A stretch of DNA of 21,667 nucleotides from Burkholderiales bacterium (GCA_947462175.1 CANHOE010000007.1:1-21667); one strand, 5' to 3'; positions 1 to 7,911 are shown, counted from the first letter of the stretch. The notes: generated by a model not told the origin, from the sequence alone. Numbers and translations: made by a program.

Positions 1-1056
1 GCCATCGGATTGACGATGATGTACTCGGCCGGCTTCGACCACGGCACCCGCTTCGTCGATCACGCACGAAACATGTTGCTGGCTGCCGGCCTGCTGTTCG
101 TGGTCGCCCAGGTGCCGCCGCAGCGTCTGATGGCGTTGGCTGTGCCGCTTTACGTGGTGGGCGTCACGCTGCTGGTGGCCACCGCGCTGCTCGGTATCAC
201 CAAGAAGGGCGCCACGCGTTGGCTCGATGTGGGCATCGTGATCCAGCCTAGCGAGATCCTGAAAATCGCGATGCCGCTGATGCTGGCCTGGTGGTTCCAG
301 CGCCGTGAAGGTCAGGTGCGTGCGCTCGATTTTGTCGTCGCGCTGCTGATCTTGGCGGTGCCAGTTGCCCTGATCGTCAAGCAGCCTGATCTGGGCACCG
401 CGATCCTGGTGATGGCTGCGGGCTTGTTCGTGATCTTCTTCGCCGGTCTGTCCTGGAAGCTGATCGTGCCGGTGGTGGTGGTGGCTGCGGTGGCAATCAC
501 TGCGTTGGTGCTGTCGGGCGACGCGATCTGCAAGCCCGATGTGATGTGGCCGCTGCTGCGTGAGTACCAGAAGAATCGCGTCTGCACGCTGCTCGACCCG
601 ACCACCGACCCGCTGGGCAAAGGCTTTCACATCATCCAGGGGATGATCGCCATTGGCTCCGGCGGCGTCACCGGCAAGGGTTTCATGAAGGGCACGCAGA
701 CCCACCTGGAGTTCATCCCGGAACGCACCACCGACTTCATCTTTGCGGCCTACTCGGAGGAGTTCGGTCTGATCGGCTGCATCGGCCTGATGCTCGGTTT
801 CCTGTTCTTGATCGTGCGCGGCTTGATGATTGCCTCCGACGCGCCGAACGTCTTCACCCGACTGCTCGCCGGCGCGATCACGATGAGCTTCTTCACATAC
901 GCCTTCGTCAACATGGGCATGGTCAGTGGCATCTTGCCGGTGGTGGGCGTGCCCTTGCCTTTCGTCAGCTATGGCGGCACCGCGATGGTCACCCTGGGCC
1001 TGGGCCTGGGCATCCTGATGTCGATTGCGAAGAACAAGCGGCTGGTCCAGGGTTGA
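1..1056 (+). CDS. rodA: Rod shape-determining protein RodA, 5' end cut by window edge
   Basis: RodA is the SEDS-family peptidoglycan glycosyltransferase of the elongasome; it polymerises lipid II in the inner membrane with a class B PBP (usually PBP2/MrdA). The frame is open from base 1, so the N-terminus lies outside the window; about 351 codons are present, close to a full-length RodA (about 370 aa), so only some 20-30 residues are missing. Recognisable SEDS features are the GATRWLD segment followed by IQPSEILK, the KQPDLGTAIL segment (the Asp is the conserved catalytic residue in SEDS proteins), the periplasmic segment ending in HIIQGMIAIGSGG, FIPERTTDFIFA, and the C-terminal GVPLPFVSYGGTAM block. 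Multiple hydrophobic segments fit a 10-TM protein. It is normally the last gene of the mreBCD-mrdA-rodA cluster, and the next gene here is convergent, consistent with an operon end. Function is assigned from family motifs with high certainty. Confidence 0.96.
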   Translation, partial: AIGLTMMYSAGFDHGTRFVDHARNMLLAAGLLFVVAQVPPQRLMALAVPLYVVGVTLLVATALLGITKKGATRWLDVGIVIQPSEILKIAMPLMLAWWFQRREGQVRALDFVVALLILAVPVALIVKQPDLGTAILVMAAGLFVIFFAGLSWKLIVPVVVVAAVAITALVLSGDAICKPDVMWPLLREYQKNRVCTLLDPTTDPLGKGFHIIQGMIAIGSGGVTGKGFMKGTQTHLEFIPERTTDFIFAAYSEEFGLIGCIGLMLGFLFLIVRGLMIASDAPNVFTRLLAGAITMSFFTYAFVNMGMVSGILPVVGVPLPFVSYGGTAMVTLGLGLGILMSIAKNKRLVQG

Positions 1057-1059
1057 CTT

Positions 1060-1088
1060 GACGCTGCGGGGACTGCCGACGCGGCGTC
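1060..1088. terminator. Possible terminator hairpin between rodA and the convergent binding-protein gene
   Basis: GACGCTGCG (1060-1068) can pair with CGCGGCGTC (1080-1088), giving a 9-bp stem with one G-U pair and an 11-nt loop. On the plus strand it is followed by ATTTCTT, a modest T-rich tract. It lies 4 bases after the rodA stop and its 3' arm touches the stop codon of the minus-strand gene. It would serve rodA best; the T tract is weak, so this is tentative. Confidence 0.45.
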
Positions 1089-2931
1089 ATTTCTTCGTGG
1101 CTGCCCGTTCCGCATCGACGTCGATGTAGCGCCAGAACTCGCGCATGAACGGGTGGCGCTGGTAGCCGGTCACCCACGGAAACAACAGGTCCGTGCCGAT
1201 GCGATGTGCATGCACTTTCATCGGCATGTAGGCGACCAGCAGCTTGCTCGCGTCCTGCATCAGCGCGAGGCGCTCGGGCGTGTCGCCCAGCACGGTCTGC
1301 GCGTCGTAAAGCTTGTTGAACGCCGGCAGGTCGAAGAAAGCGAGGTTGCCTTCGCCTTTCTGCGGCCCGTAGGCCAACGCCAGAAACCCGTCCGCATCGG
1401 GCGAGGTGGCACTTTGACCCAGGCCCCACATCATGAGCTTGCCGGCCCGCGCGGCCTTCAGCTGTTCGGGCCACTGGCCGATCTTGAACTCGACCTTGAC
1501 GTGGATCGCGTCCATGTATTTCTTCCACAGCTCGTTCCGCTGGCGCGAGGTCTGGTCCGGCGAAGTGGCGTAGACGAGCTTGAGCGGCTGGCCATCGGGC
1601 AGGTCGCGCCAGCCGTCGCCATCGTGGTCGACATAGCCGTACAGATCGAGCAGCGCCTTCGCGCGCGCCGGGTCGTACAGGCTCATTTCCGACTTCCACG
1701 CGGGATCGAACCCGAAGGTCATCGGCGGCAGCGTGCTTTCGGCGGGCACGGCCTGGTTGCGGCGCACCTGGCGGATCTCGGTGGCGGTGTCGTAGGCCAG
1801 CGCGATCGCCCGGCGCAGCGCCACCTTTTCCGGCGTATAGCCGCCGACCAGCGGGTCCTGCATGTTGAAGTAGGTGAACGAAATGTCAGAGCCGGGCGTG
1901 CGCACCATCTGGATGCCGCGTGCCGCGAGGTTCGGCGCGATGAGGTTGTTCGGGATCGCGATGTTGGCGAACTCGGCCGGCAGGCCTTCGATCATGTCGT
2001 GCTCGGCGTTCAGGAAGGCCAGCCAGCGCGGCTGCGATTCCCCGACGACCGACACCTCGACACGGTCGATCATCGGCAGGCGCCTGCCCTTGAGCTTCTG
2101 GTAGATCGCCTGCGCCGCCGGGTTATCGGCCGGCGGATCGGCCTGGTAGAACTGCTCGCGGAAGTTCGGGTTGCGCGTCAGCACCATCCGAGATGAGCGC
2201 TGCCATTCGCTGAGCACGTAAGGCCCTGTGCCCACCGGATGCTCCATGATCTTGTCGCCGTAGGCATCGACCACCTCGCGTGCCAGTGCGCCGGTGCCAG
2301 TGAAGCTGTTGATGAAGCGCGGGCTGGGCTTGCCGAGCGTGATGCGGTAGGTGTAGCGGTCGAGTGTGCGCAGCCCCTCGATCTCGGTGTCGTAGTCGAA
2401 CGGCGAGCGGTCCTTGATGGCCTTGGTGCGGAGTGCTTCGAGCCCCAGGACCTGTTCGTCGGCCAGGCCCGGGTAGCTCGGGCTCTTCCAGCGCGGGTCG
2501 AAGATGCGCTTGAGCGAATACACGTAATCAGCGGCGACCAGCTCGCGTTTCTTGCCCTTGAAAGCAGGGTCGTCGGCGAAGTAGATGCCGGGGCGGATCT
2601 TCACCGTGTAGGTCTTGAAGTCGGCCGACACCTGCGGCATTTCGGCGGCCGTCTGAAGCACCAGCTTGACCGGCCGCGCGAGGTAGTCATAGGTCAAGGG
2701 CGACTCGATGATGTTCGAGATGATGGTTGCTGAGTACAGATCGGAGATCTGCGCCGGGTCGAAGCCGGTCTCCGCGACGGGGAAGGCGTAGCGGAAGACT
2801 TTGGGCGCGGGCGCTGCGCTGCCGCTTTCCGCCCAGGCGGGCATCGATGCAGTGCCTGCGATGCACAGCAGCGTCATCCCGGTGGAACCAAGCACCTCAC
2901 GCACCACTCGACGCACACGACCTGAATTCAT
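1087..2931 (-). CDS. ABC importer periplasmic substrate-binding protein, family 5 (peptide/opine/nickel type)
   Basis: This is the extracytoplasmic solute receptor of a peptide-type ABC importer. The 614-aa product starts with a basic N-region and hydrophobic core ending AWA (residues 32-34) before ES, a Sec signal peptide with probable cleavage after residue 34; there is no lipobox. The mature part has family SBP_bac_5 features: an early segment resembling 'PxTLDPAQ' (FDPAQISDLYS), VSADFKTYTVKIRPGIYF, AADYVYSLKRI, VGTGPYVLSEW and, late, the KxYxxAIxVKVEFK-like segment. It is longer than DppA (about 535 aa), as in many betaproteobacterial family 5 proteins with an extended central region. A good Shine-Dalgarno (AGGAGA, minus strand 2944-2939) lies 7 nt before the ATG. 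It is divergent, 57 bp away, from the permease-ATPase genes and very probably feeds them. The substrate cannot be read from sequence. Confidence 0.93.
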   Translation of the reverse strand: MNSGRVRRVVREVLGSTGMTLLCIAGTASMPAWAESGSAAPAPKVFRYAFPVAETGFDPAQISDLYSATIISNIIESPLTYDYLARPVKLVLQTAAEMPQVSADFKTYTVKIRPGIYFADDPAFKGKKRELVAADYVYSLKRIFDPRWKSPSYPGLADEQVLGLEALRTKAIKDRSPFDYDTEIEGLRTLDRYTYRITLGKPSPRFINSFTGTGALAREVVDAYGDKIMEHPVGTGPYVLSEWQRSSRMVLTRNPNFREQFYQADPPADNPAAQAIYQKLKGRRLPMIDRVEVSVVGESQPRWLAFLNAEHDMIEGLPAEFANIAIPNNLIAPNLAARGIQMVRTPGSDISFTYFNMQDPLVGGYTPEKVALRRAIALAYDTATEIRQVRRNQAVPAESTLPPMTFGFDPAWKSEMSLYDPARAKALLDLYGYVDHDGDGWRDLPDGQPLKLVYATSPDQTSRQRNELWKKYMDAIHVKVEFKIGQWPEQLKAARAGKLMMWGLGQSATSPDADGFLALAYGPQKGEGNLAFFDLPAFNKLYDAQTVLGDTPERLALMQDASKLLVAYMPMKVHAHRIGTDLLFPWVTGYQRHPFMREFWRYIDVDAERAATKK

Positions 2932-2988
2932 TCACGCTTCTCCTGGCAGACGACCCGCCGAGCGCGCGCAGTCTAGACTCCCGACCCC
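2932..2988. promoter_or_regulatory. Short divergent intergenic region of the ABC importer
   Basis: These 57 bp separate the start codons of the binding protein (minus) and the first permease (plus) and must carry either promoter elements for both directions or rely on promoters lying inside the coding regions. The binding protein has a clear AGGAGA site here, while no Shine-Dalgarno is visible before the permease ATG, where the preceding bases are pyrimidine-rich. I see no convincing -35/-10 pair. Confidence 0.4.
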
Positions 2989-3927
2989 ATGGCCGCCTAC
3001 CTGCTCAGACGTCTCTGGCAAACCATCCCGACACTCGCCGGTGTGATCCTGCTGGTGTTCGTGTTGTTCAAGTTTTTTGGCGGTGATCCGGCGGAGATTC
3101 TGGCCGGCCAGATCGCCAAGCCCGACCAGATCGCCGCGATCCGCCAGCAGCTGGGCCTTGACCAGCCGTGGTGGATTCAGCTGTGGATATTCGTCAAGCA
3201 GGTCCTGACCTTCGATTGGGGCCGCAGCTGGGCGACCAACGAGGCAGTAGCGGAACTCTTCCGAGACCGCCTGCCCAACACGCTCACGGTGATGGTGCCG
3301 ATCCTGCTGCTTGAAGTGCTGCTGGCGATTCCGCTGGCACTGGCGGTGGCCGTGGTCCGCGGATCGCTGACCGACCGGGCGGTGATGGTGCTGACCACCG
3401 TGGCGCTGTCGATCTCGTTCCTCGTCTATGTGCTGGTCGGCCAGTGGCTCTTCGGCTTCAAGCTGGGCTGGTTTCCGGTGCAGGGCTGGAGCGACTCGGT
3501 GTGGACCAACCTGATCACCTACGCGCCGCTGCCGGTGCTGCTGGCGGTGACGGTCAGCCTGGCGCCGCAGACGCGGCTCTACCGCAGCTTCTTCCTCGAT
3601 GAGGTCGACCAGGACTACGTTCGCACCGCGCGCGCCAAGGGCCTGACCGAGCGGGTGATCCTGCTGCGCCATGTGCTTCGAAACGCGATGATCCCGATCC
3701 TGACCAGCATCGGCACCAGCTTGCCGGGCATCTTTGTGGGCTCGTTCCTGATCGAGGTGTTCTTCTCGATCCCCGGCCTCGGGCGCGAGGTGCTGCTGGC
3801 GGTCAACCGCAGCGACTACCCGGTGATCCAGGCGGTCACGGTGTACCTGGCGGTGATCACGATGCTGATCAATGTGCTGACCGATGTGCTCTACAAGCTC
3901 GCTGATCCGCGCGTGGTGTTCAAGTGA
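2989..3927 (+). CDS. ABC importer permease, DppB/OppB-like
   Basis: This is one of the two inner-membrane subunits forming the translocation channel of a peptide-type ABC importer. The 312-aa product begins MAAYLLRRLWQTIPTLAGVI, the usual DppB/OppB opening with the first TM segment, and has the conserved short N-terminal extracytoplasmic part (GDPAEILAGQ, then IRQQLGLDQPWWIQ), followed by the BPD_transp_1 domain with about five more TM segments. The cytoplasmic EAA loop that docks to the ATPase is YVRTARAKGLTERVILLRHV (about residues 205-224). Length is normal (DppB 339, OppB 306). The ATG has no visible Shine-Dalgarno, but a start further in would lose TM1. Its stop overlaps the next permease start by 4 nt (GTGA), so the two are translationally coupled. 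Confidence 0.95.
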   Translation: MAAYLLRRLWQTIPTLAGVILLVFVLFKFFGGDPAEILAGQIAKPDQIAAIRQQLGLDQPWWIQLWIFVKQVLTFDWGRSWATNEAVAELFRDRLPNTLTVMVPILLLEVLLAIPLALAVAVVRGSLTDRAVMVLTTVALSISFLVYVLVGQWLFGFKLGWFPVQGWSDSVWTNLITYAPLPVLLAVTVSLAPQTRLYRSFFLDEVDQDYVRTARAKGLTERVILLRHVLRNAMIPILTSIGTSLPGIFVGSFLIEVFFSIPGLGREVLLAVNRSDYPVIQAVTVYLAVITMLINVLTDVLYKLADPRVVFK

Positions 3928-4976
3928 GCGCGGTGTTGCCAACGGCGGTGATGCCGTCCTCCACGAGCCGCTCCGATGGCGTGTGGTCGCTGGCGTGGCG
4001 ACGGTTTCGCAGCGACCGCGTCGGGCTCGTGTCGCTGGCGATCGTGATCGCGTTTCTGCTGCTGATTGCGCTGTCGGCCATGGGTCTGGTCGCCAGTCAC
4101 TGGCAGCGCGAGGTGGGTGTGCCGTATGCCAACCCGACTTTCCTCGGGCCCACGCCGCCATCGGCCGTGGCCTTGATCGAGGAAAGCAAGGGCCCTCCGG
4201 TGGACATCTCCGCCGTGGACCCGTTGGCGCCACGCTACGCCGAATGGGCTGAATTGGCTGCCAAGCTGAAGGTCGGTGAAGAGGTGCCCGCCAACACGCT
4301 GCCGCTCGGCGGCGACCGGCTCGGCCGCGACGTGCTGGCCAAGGCGATCAAGGGAGCCGAGATCTCGATCTTCGTCGGTGTGCTGGCCGCGCTGCTGGCC
4401 ACCGCGATCGGCACCGCGCTGGGCGCCGTCAGCGGCTTCCTCGGCGGACGCATCGGGGACCTGCTGGAGTGGGTCTACAACGTGTTCACCTCCATCCCCG
4501 GCATTCTGCTGATCTTCGCGTTTGCAGCGGTGTTCGGCCGCGGTACCACCACCGTGGTGCTGATCCTCGGACTGACCGGTTGGACCGGCATCTACCGGCT
4601 GGTGCGCGCCGAATTCCTGAAGCACGCCGTGCGCGACTACGTGCGCGCCGCCGAGGCCATCGGTGCCAGCGTGGCCTCGCGGATGTTTCGTCACATCCTG
4701 CCCAACGTCAGCCATGTGGTGCTGGTGCAGCTGTCGATCCTGACGGTCGGCTTCATCAAGGCCGAGGTGATCTTGAGCTACCTCGGGTTGGGCGTGTCGA
4801 TCGACCAGGTCTCGTGGGGCACGATGCTGGCTGAATCGCAGGTCGAGCTGCTGCTCGGTCACTGGTGGCAGCTCGCCACCGCGACGGCGTTCATGGCGGT
4901 GTTCGTCACGGCGTTCTCGTTGTTCACCGATGCCTTGCGCGACGCGCTCGATCCGAAGTTGCGGGGGCTGGAATGA
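3924..4976 (+). CDS. ABC importer permease, DppC/OppC-like, with long periplasmic loop
   Basis: This is the second channel subunit of the importer. The 350-aa product has a GTG start within a GTGA overlap with the upstream permease stop. The N-terminus (WSLAWRRFRSDRVGLVSLAI, about residues 21-40) is the OppC_N opening followed by TM1. The segment NTLPLGGDRLGRDVLAKAIK (about 124-143) is the equivalent of the family's HPLGTDxLGRDV motif, and the EAA loop YVRAAEAIGASVASRMFRHI lies near residue 235. It is about 50 residues longer than DppC (300 aa). The excess lies between TM1 and the LGRDV motif (about residues 62-122), a region placed in the periplasm where the binding protein docks. It overlaps the ATPase gene by 4 nt (ATGA). 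Family assignment is firm; substrate is unknown. Confidence 0.95.
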   Translation: MSAVLPTAVMPSSTSRSDGVWSLAWRRFRSDRVGLVSLAIVIAFLLLIALSAMGLVASHWQREVGVPYANPTFLGPTPPSAVALIEESKGPPVDISAVDPLAPRYAEWAELAAKLKVGEEVPANTLPLGGDRLGRDVLAKAIKGAEISIFVGVLAALLATAIGTALGAVSGFLGGRIGDLLEWVYNVFTSIPGILLIFAFAAVFGRGTTTVVLILGLTGWTGIYRLVRAEFLKHAVRDYVRAAEAIGASVASRMFRHILPNVSHVVLVQLSILTVGFIKAEVILSYLGLGVSIDQVSWGTMLAESQVELLLGHWWQLATATAFMAVFVTAFSLFTDALRDALDPKLRGLE

Positions 4977-6727
4977 CAACGCCGTCGCCCGTGCTGCTGA
5001 GTCTGCTGGAGCTGCAGGTGTCGTTTCGCACCGGCCATCAGGGTGGGGTGGTGCAGCGCACCCAGGCCGTGGGCCGCCATGTGGACGGACAGGAGCGAGG
5101 CGTCAGCTTCGACATCCCCGAGAACACCACGGTGGCGCTGGTTGGCGAGTCCGGTTCGGGCAAGAGCGTCACCGCGATGGCGATCCTGAACCTGTTGCCC
5201 AACAACGCCGAGCGCCGGGGGGAGATCCGATTCCAGGGCCGCGATCTTCTGTCGGCGTCGCAGCGGGAGCTGCAGGCGTTGCGCGGCAAGGACATCGCCT
5301 GTGTGTTCCAGGACCCGATGTCTTCGCTGAACCCGGTGTTCACCGTCGGCGCGCAGCTGTGCGAGCCGCTGATGAAGCACCTGGGCCTGAGCGCCCGGCA
5401 GGCCCTGGTGCGTGCCGAGGCGCTGCTCGCCGAGGTGGGCCTGCCTGAGCCCAAGCGGCGGCTGGGTGCCTATCCGCACGAGCTGTCCGGGGGGCAGCAG
5501 CAGCGGGTGATGATCGCGATGGCGCTTTCGTGCGAGCCCAGGTTGCTGATCGCCGACGAGCCGACCACGGCGCTCGACGTGACGATCCAGCGGCAGATCA
5601 TGGAGCTGCTCGCGAGCGTGAAATCACGTCACCGGATGAGCATGCTGTTCATCAGCCACGACCTCGGCGTGGTCGGCGAGATCGCCGACGAGGTCGTCGT
5701 GATGCGACAGGGCACGGTGCGCGAGCGCGGCCCGGTCGCTGACATCTTCGCCAATCCGCAGGACGCCTACACCCGTGCCCTGCTGGCATGCCGGCCGACC
5801 TTGTCCAACGCGGGTTCGCGGTTGATGGTGATCGATGAGCACATGGCAACCGAAGGCGGTGGAACTCGGCGTGTGGCCCCGGCCGCAGTCGCCAAAGACC
5901 CGAGCGCGCCGGTGATCCTCGAAGCGCGCGCGCTGACCAAGAGCTTCTGGATCCCACAGGGCCTGTTCGGCCGCCGTGAATTCAAGGCGGTCGGCCGTGA
6001 AGGCAGCGGCGTCAGCTTCCAGCTGCGCCGTGGTCACACGCTGGGCGTGGTGGGCGAATCGGGTTCCGGCAAGACGACGATGGGCCTGGCGCTGTTGCGC
6101 CTGCACGAGGCCGGCGGCGGGCCGGTGGGTGGGCAGGTGCGCTTCGACGGTGAGGACCTGCTCGCGCTCAGCAAAGCGCAGCTGCTACCGGTCCGGCGGC
6201 GCTTGCAGGTGGTGTTCCAGAACCCCTATGCCAGTCTGAACCCGCGCTTCACCATCGGCCAGACGCTGCTCGAACCCATGGTCATCCACGGCATCGGTTC
6301 TGGCCTCGAGGATCGCGAGTCGCGTGCCCGCACCTTGCTGCACAAGGTCGGCCTTGACGACTCGGCGATGTCGCGCTACCCGCACGAGTTTTCCGGCGGT
6401 CAGCGCCAGCGCATTGCGATTGCACGCTGCCTGACGCTGAGCCCGGAAGTGCTGGTGCTCGACGAGGCCGTCAGCGCGCTCGATGTCAGCGTGCAGGCGC
6501 AGGTGCTGAATCTGCTCAAGGACCTGCAGGACGAACTCGGTCTGGCCTATGTGTTCATCAGCCACGACCTGGCGGTGGTTCGCTTCATGGCCGACGAGGT
6601 GCTGGTGATGAAGGACGGCGAGGTGGTCGAGCAGGCCAGCGTCGGGCAGATCCTCGACGCGCCGAAGCAGGACTACACGAAGCGGCTGATCGGTGCCATA
6701 CCGCGCGGATACCGCGCGGTTGCCTGA
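4973..6727 (+). CDS. ABC importer double ATP-binding protein (OppD-OppF fusion type, GsiA/YejF-like)
   Basis: This cytoplasmic subunit powers the importer by ATP hydrolysis and carries both nucleotide-binding domains in one 584-aa chain. NBD1 has Walker A GESGSGKS (58-65), Q-loop VFQDP (111-115), signature LSGGQQQR (171-178), Walker B LLIADEP (191-197) and the switch His in ISHD (227-230). NBD2 has GESGSGKT (361-368), VFQNP (414-418), FSGGQRQR (473-480), LVLDEAVSALD (494-504) and ISHD (529-532). All catalytic residues are present in both halves. After each NBD the oligopeptide/dipeptide C-terminal extension is seen (NPQDAYTRALLACRP and APKQDYTKRLIGAIP). The ATG at 4973 is chosen because it sits in an ATGA overlap with the permease stop; an upstream in-frame extension to 4865 would only be shadow of the permease. 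It is the last gene of the three-gene operon. Confidence 0.95.
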   Translation: MTTPSPVLLSLLELQVSFRTGHQGGVVQRTQAVGRHVDGQERGVSFDIPENTTVALVGESGSGKSVTAMAILNLLPNNAERRGEIRFQGRDLLSASQRELQALRGKDIACVFQDPMSSLNPVFTVGAQLCEPLMKHLGLSARQALVRAEALLAEVGLPEPKRRLGAYPHELSGGQQQRVMIAMALSCEPRLLIADEPTTALDVTIQRQIMELLASVKSRHRMSMLFISHDLGVVGEIADEVVVMRQGTVRERGPVADIFANPQDAYTRALLACRPTLSNAGSRLMVIDEHMATEGGGTRRVAPAAVAKDPSAPVILEARALTKSFWIPQGLFGRREFKAVGREGSGVSFQLRRGHTLGVVGESGSGKTTMGLALLRLHEAGGGPVGGQVRFDGEDLLALSKAQLLPVRRRLQVVFQNPYASLNPRFTIGQTLLEPMVIHGIGSGLEDRESRARTLLHKVGLDDSAMSRYPHEFSGGQRQRIAIARCLTLSPEVLVLDEAVSALDVSVQAQVLNLLKDLQDELGLAYVFISHDLAVVRFMADEVLVMKDGEVVEQASVGQILDAPKQDYTKRLIGAIPRGYRAVA

Positions 6728-6788
6728 TTCACGCGAGGGTCCCGAGTGGCCGCCTGATCCACGCGACGGGTGGCGTGACTGTCTGATC
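6722..6788. repeat. Imperfect tandem repeat, about 30-bp period, at the end of the ATPase gene
   Basis: GCCTGATTCACGCGA (6722-6736) recurs as GCCTGATCCACGCGA (6752-6766) with one mismatch and a 30-bp spacing, and the core CTGATC appears again at 6783-6788. The first copy contains the stop codon of the ATPase gene. It looks like a small local duplication; no function is evident. Confidence 0.5.
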
Positions 6789-6797
6789 AGTCAACGG

Positions 6798-7064
6798 TCA
6801 ATCGGTGGACCGACGCCCGCCGAGGCGACGTTCGATCATCAACGCCCTAGGCTCTGCCGATTCGCCTTCATCGCCACGCGGCAGCGTTTCGAGCCCTGCG
6901 AACAGTGACAACTGAACGGGCCCTCGGCAGCGTTGCAGCACGGTCGATGACCGCGGTGGATTGGCGGGCCGCGTGGGCTGGCCACCGGGGGTCGACTCGG
7001 CCAGCACGCGAGGGGTGCTGCCGATCGTGCCAGCGGAAAACAGGAAACGATCTGAAGCGCCCAT
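6798..7064 (-). CDS. Small hypothetical protein with a QLSLF sliding-clamp-like motif
   Basis: I do not recognise this 88-aa product. It starts ATG at 7064, 28 bp after the stop of the HDOD gene on the same strand, with a weak AAGAAG sequence about 8 nt upstream. The protein is polar, rich in Gly, Pro, Arg and Ser, with no TM segment or signal peptide, and looks largely disordered. The striking part is VQLSLFAGLE at about residues 50-59: QLSLF (51-55) matches the consensus QL[SD]LF by which polymerases and repair proteins bind the bacterial beta sliding clamp. Codon choice favours C or G in the third position, as in neighbours, and the frame otherwise fills a 365-bp gap. A longer in-frame start at 7145 would overlap the HDOD gene. 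It could still be a chance open frame in GC-rich DNA. Confidence 0.45.
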   Translation of the reverse strand: MGASDRFLFSAGTIGSTPRVLAESTPGGQPTRPANPPRSSTVLQRCRGPVQLSLFAGLETLPRGDEGESAEPRALMIERRLGGRRSTD

Positions 7065-7092
7065 GGTCAATGCTTCTTGTCGGCAGCATCGC

Positions 7093-7911
7093 TCATGCGA
7101 CCTGCGCCACGGCGCGCTCGATCTGCGCCTGAACGCGTCGCGCACCGCGCAGCACCAGTTCGGGTTCGAGTTGCGCCTGAGGTGCTACGGCGTTGGTGAC
7201 CTCGTCAAGGGTTTGCGGGTCGGTCATCAGCGCATGGGCGACGGCCGAGAGCGCACAGATCGAACGTCGCTGCACCTGAACCGGCAATTCCCATGTCGCA
7301 TTGACGATGACGTGGAAGCGCACGCTGTGCACCGCGACGGGCGCGAGGCCCCAGCTTTCGCAGAGGGCTGCGCCCAGTGCGTCGTGGCTCACGCCGAATT
7401 CCTGGTGTTCCAGCAAGGTCAGTTCCTCGTCGCTGACGGCGGTAGTGAGCAGCGGCTTGTAGCGCGCGGGCGCATGGCGGAACAGCACTGCCTTGCCGCA
7501 TTCTTCGAACAGACCAGCCGAATGGGCGGCCCATGGATCCACCCCCACGGCATGCCCGATCCGCCCCATCAGCAGGCCGCGCACCGCTGCACGTTCCCAC
7601 ACGGGCGCCAGCTCCGGTGCACCGGGGAAGACTGCGCGCAGGCCCATCTCGAAGGTGACGGCTGCTACTTCCCGGGTGCCCAGATACGTGATCGCCTGAT
7701 GCACGCTCTGCACCCGCCCCGACAGGCCATACAGAGAGGAGTTCACGGCCTTGAGCACTGCAGAGGCCAGCGCCATGTCGGATTCGACCAGCTGGCTGAT
7801 CTGCTGCATGTTCACCTCTTCTTCGGCGAGCAACATCGACAGCTTGACCAGCGATTCCGGCTGGGCCGGGATGTCGATGTTCAGTGCGCGCAGTTCGGGA
7901 TCAACGGGCAT
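7093..7911 (-). CDS. HDOD domain-containing protein
   Basis: HDOD domains are HD-related helical domains lacking most metal-binding residues and usually act in signalling or regulation (for example of chemotaxis, motility, DNA uptake or c-di-GMP output) rather than as phosphohydrolases. The 272-aa product is almost entirely this domain: IPAQPESLVKLSMLLAEEEV (about 14-33), then LVESDMALASAVLKAVNSSL (about 41-60), where the family typically has 'IxxDPaLaakvLrlaNSa', then the VQSVHQAITYLGTREV helix (about 68-83), and a later helix with LFEECGKAVLFRHAP, the usual 'LLHdiGklvl' region with the HD pair replaced. No other output domain is attached. The start is the ATG at 7911; only a weak ribosome site is visible. 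It lies 111 bp downstream of the TauE-family gene on the same strand. Its partner is unknown. Confidence 0.9.
   Translation of the reverse strand: MPVDPELRALNIDIPAQPESLVKLSMLLAEEEVNMQQISQLVESDMALASAVLKAVNSSLYGLSGRVQSVHQAITYLGTREVAAVTFEMGLRAVFPGAPELAPVWERAAVRGLLMGRIGHAVGVDPWAAHSAGLFEECGKAVLFRHAPARYKPLLTTAVSDEELTLLEHQEFGVSHDALGAALCESWGLAPVAVHSVRFHVIVNATWELPVQVQRRSICALSAVAHALMTDPQTLDEVTNAVAPQAQLEPELVLRGARRVQAQIERAVAQVA

Noticed and set aside
2932..4233. Long open frame on the minus strand across the permease genes (433 codons)
   Set aside because: It is antisense to two clear permease genes, has a His/Gln/Arg/Asp-rich composition typical of shadow frames in GC-rich DNA, and matches no family.
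4865..4972. Upstream extension of the double ATPase
   Set aside because: It overlaps the permease coding region out of frame; the ATGA overlap and domain start place the ATG at 4973.
3891..4979. Minus-strand open frame of 362 codons opposite the OppC-like gene
   Set aside because: Same shadow pattern (His, Gln, Asp, Arg rich); the plus-strand frame has firm motifs and coupled overlaps.
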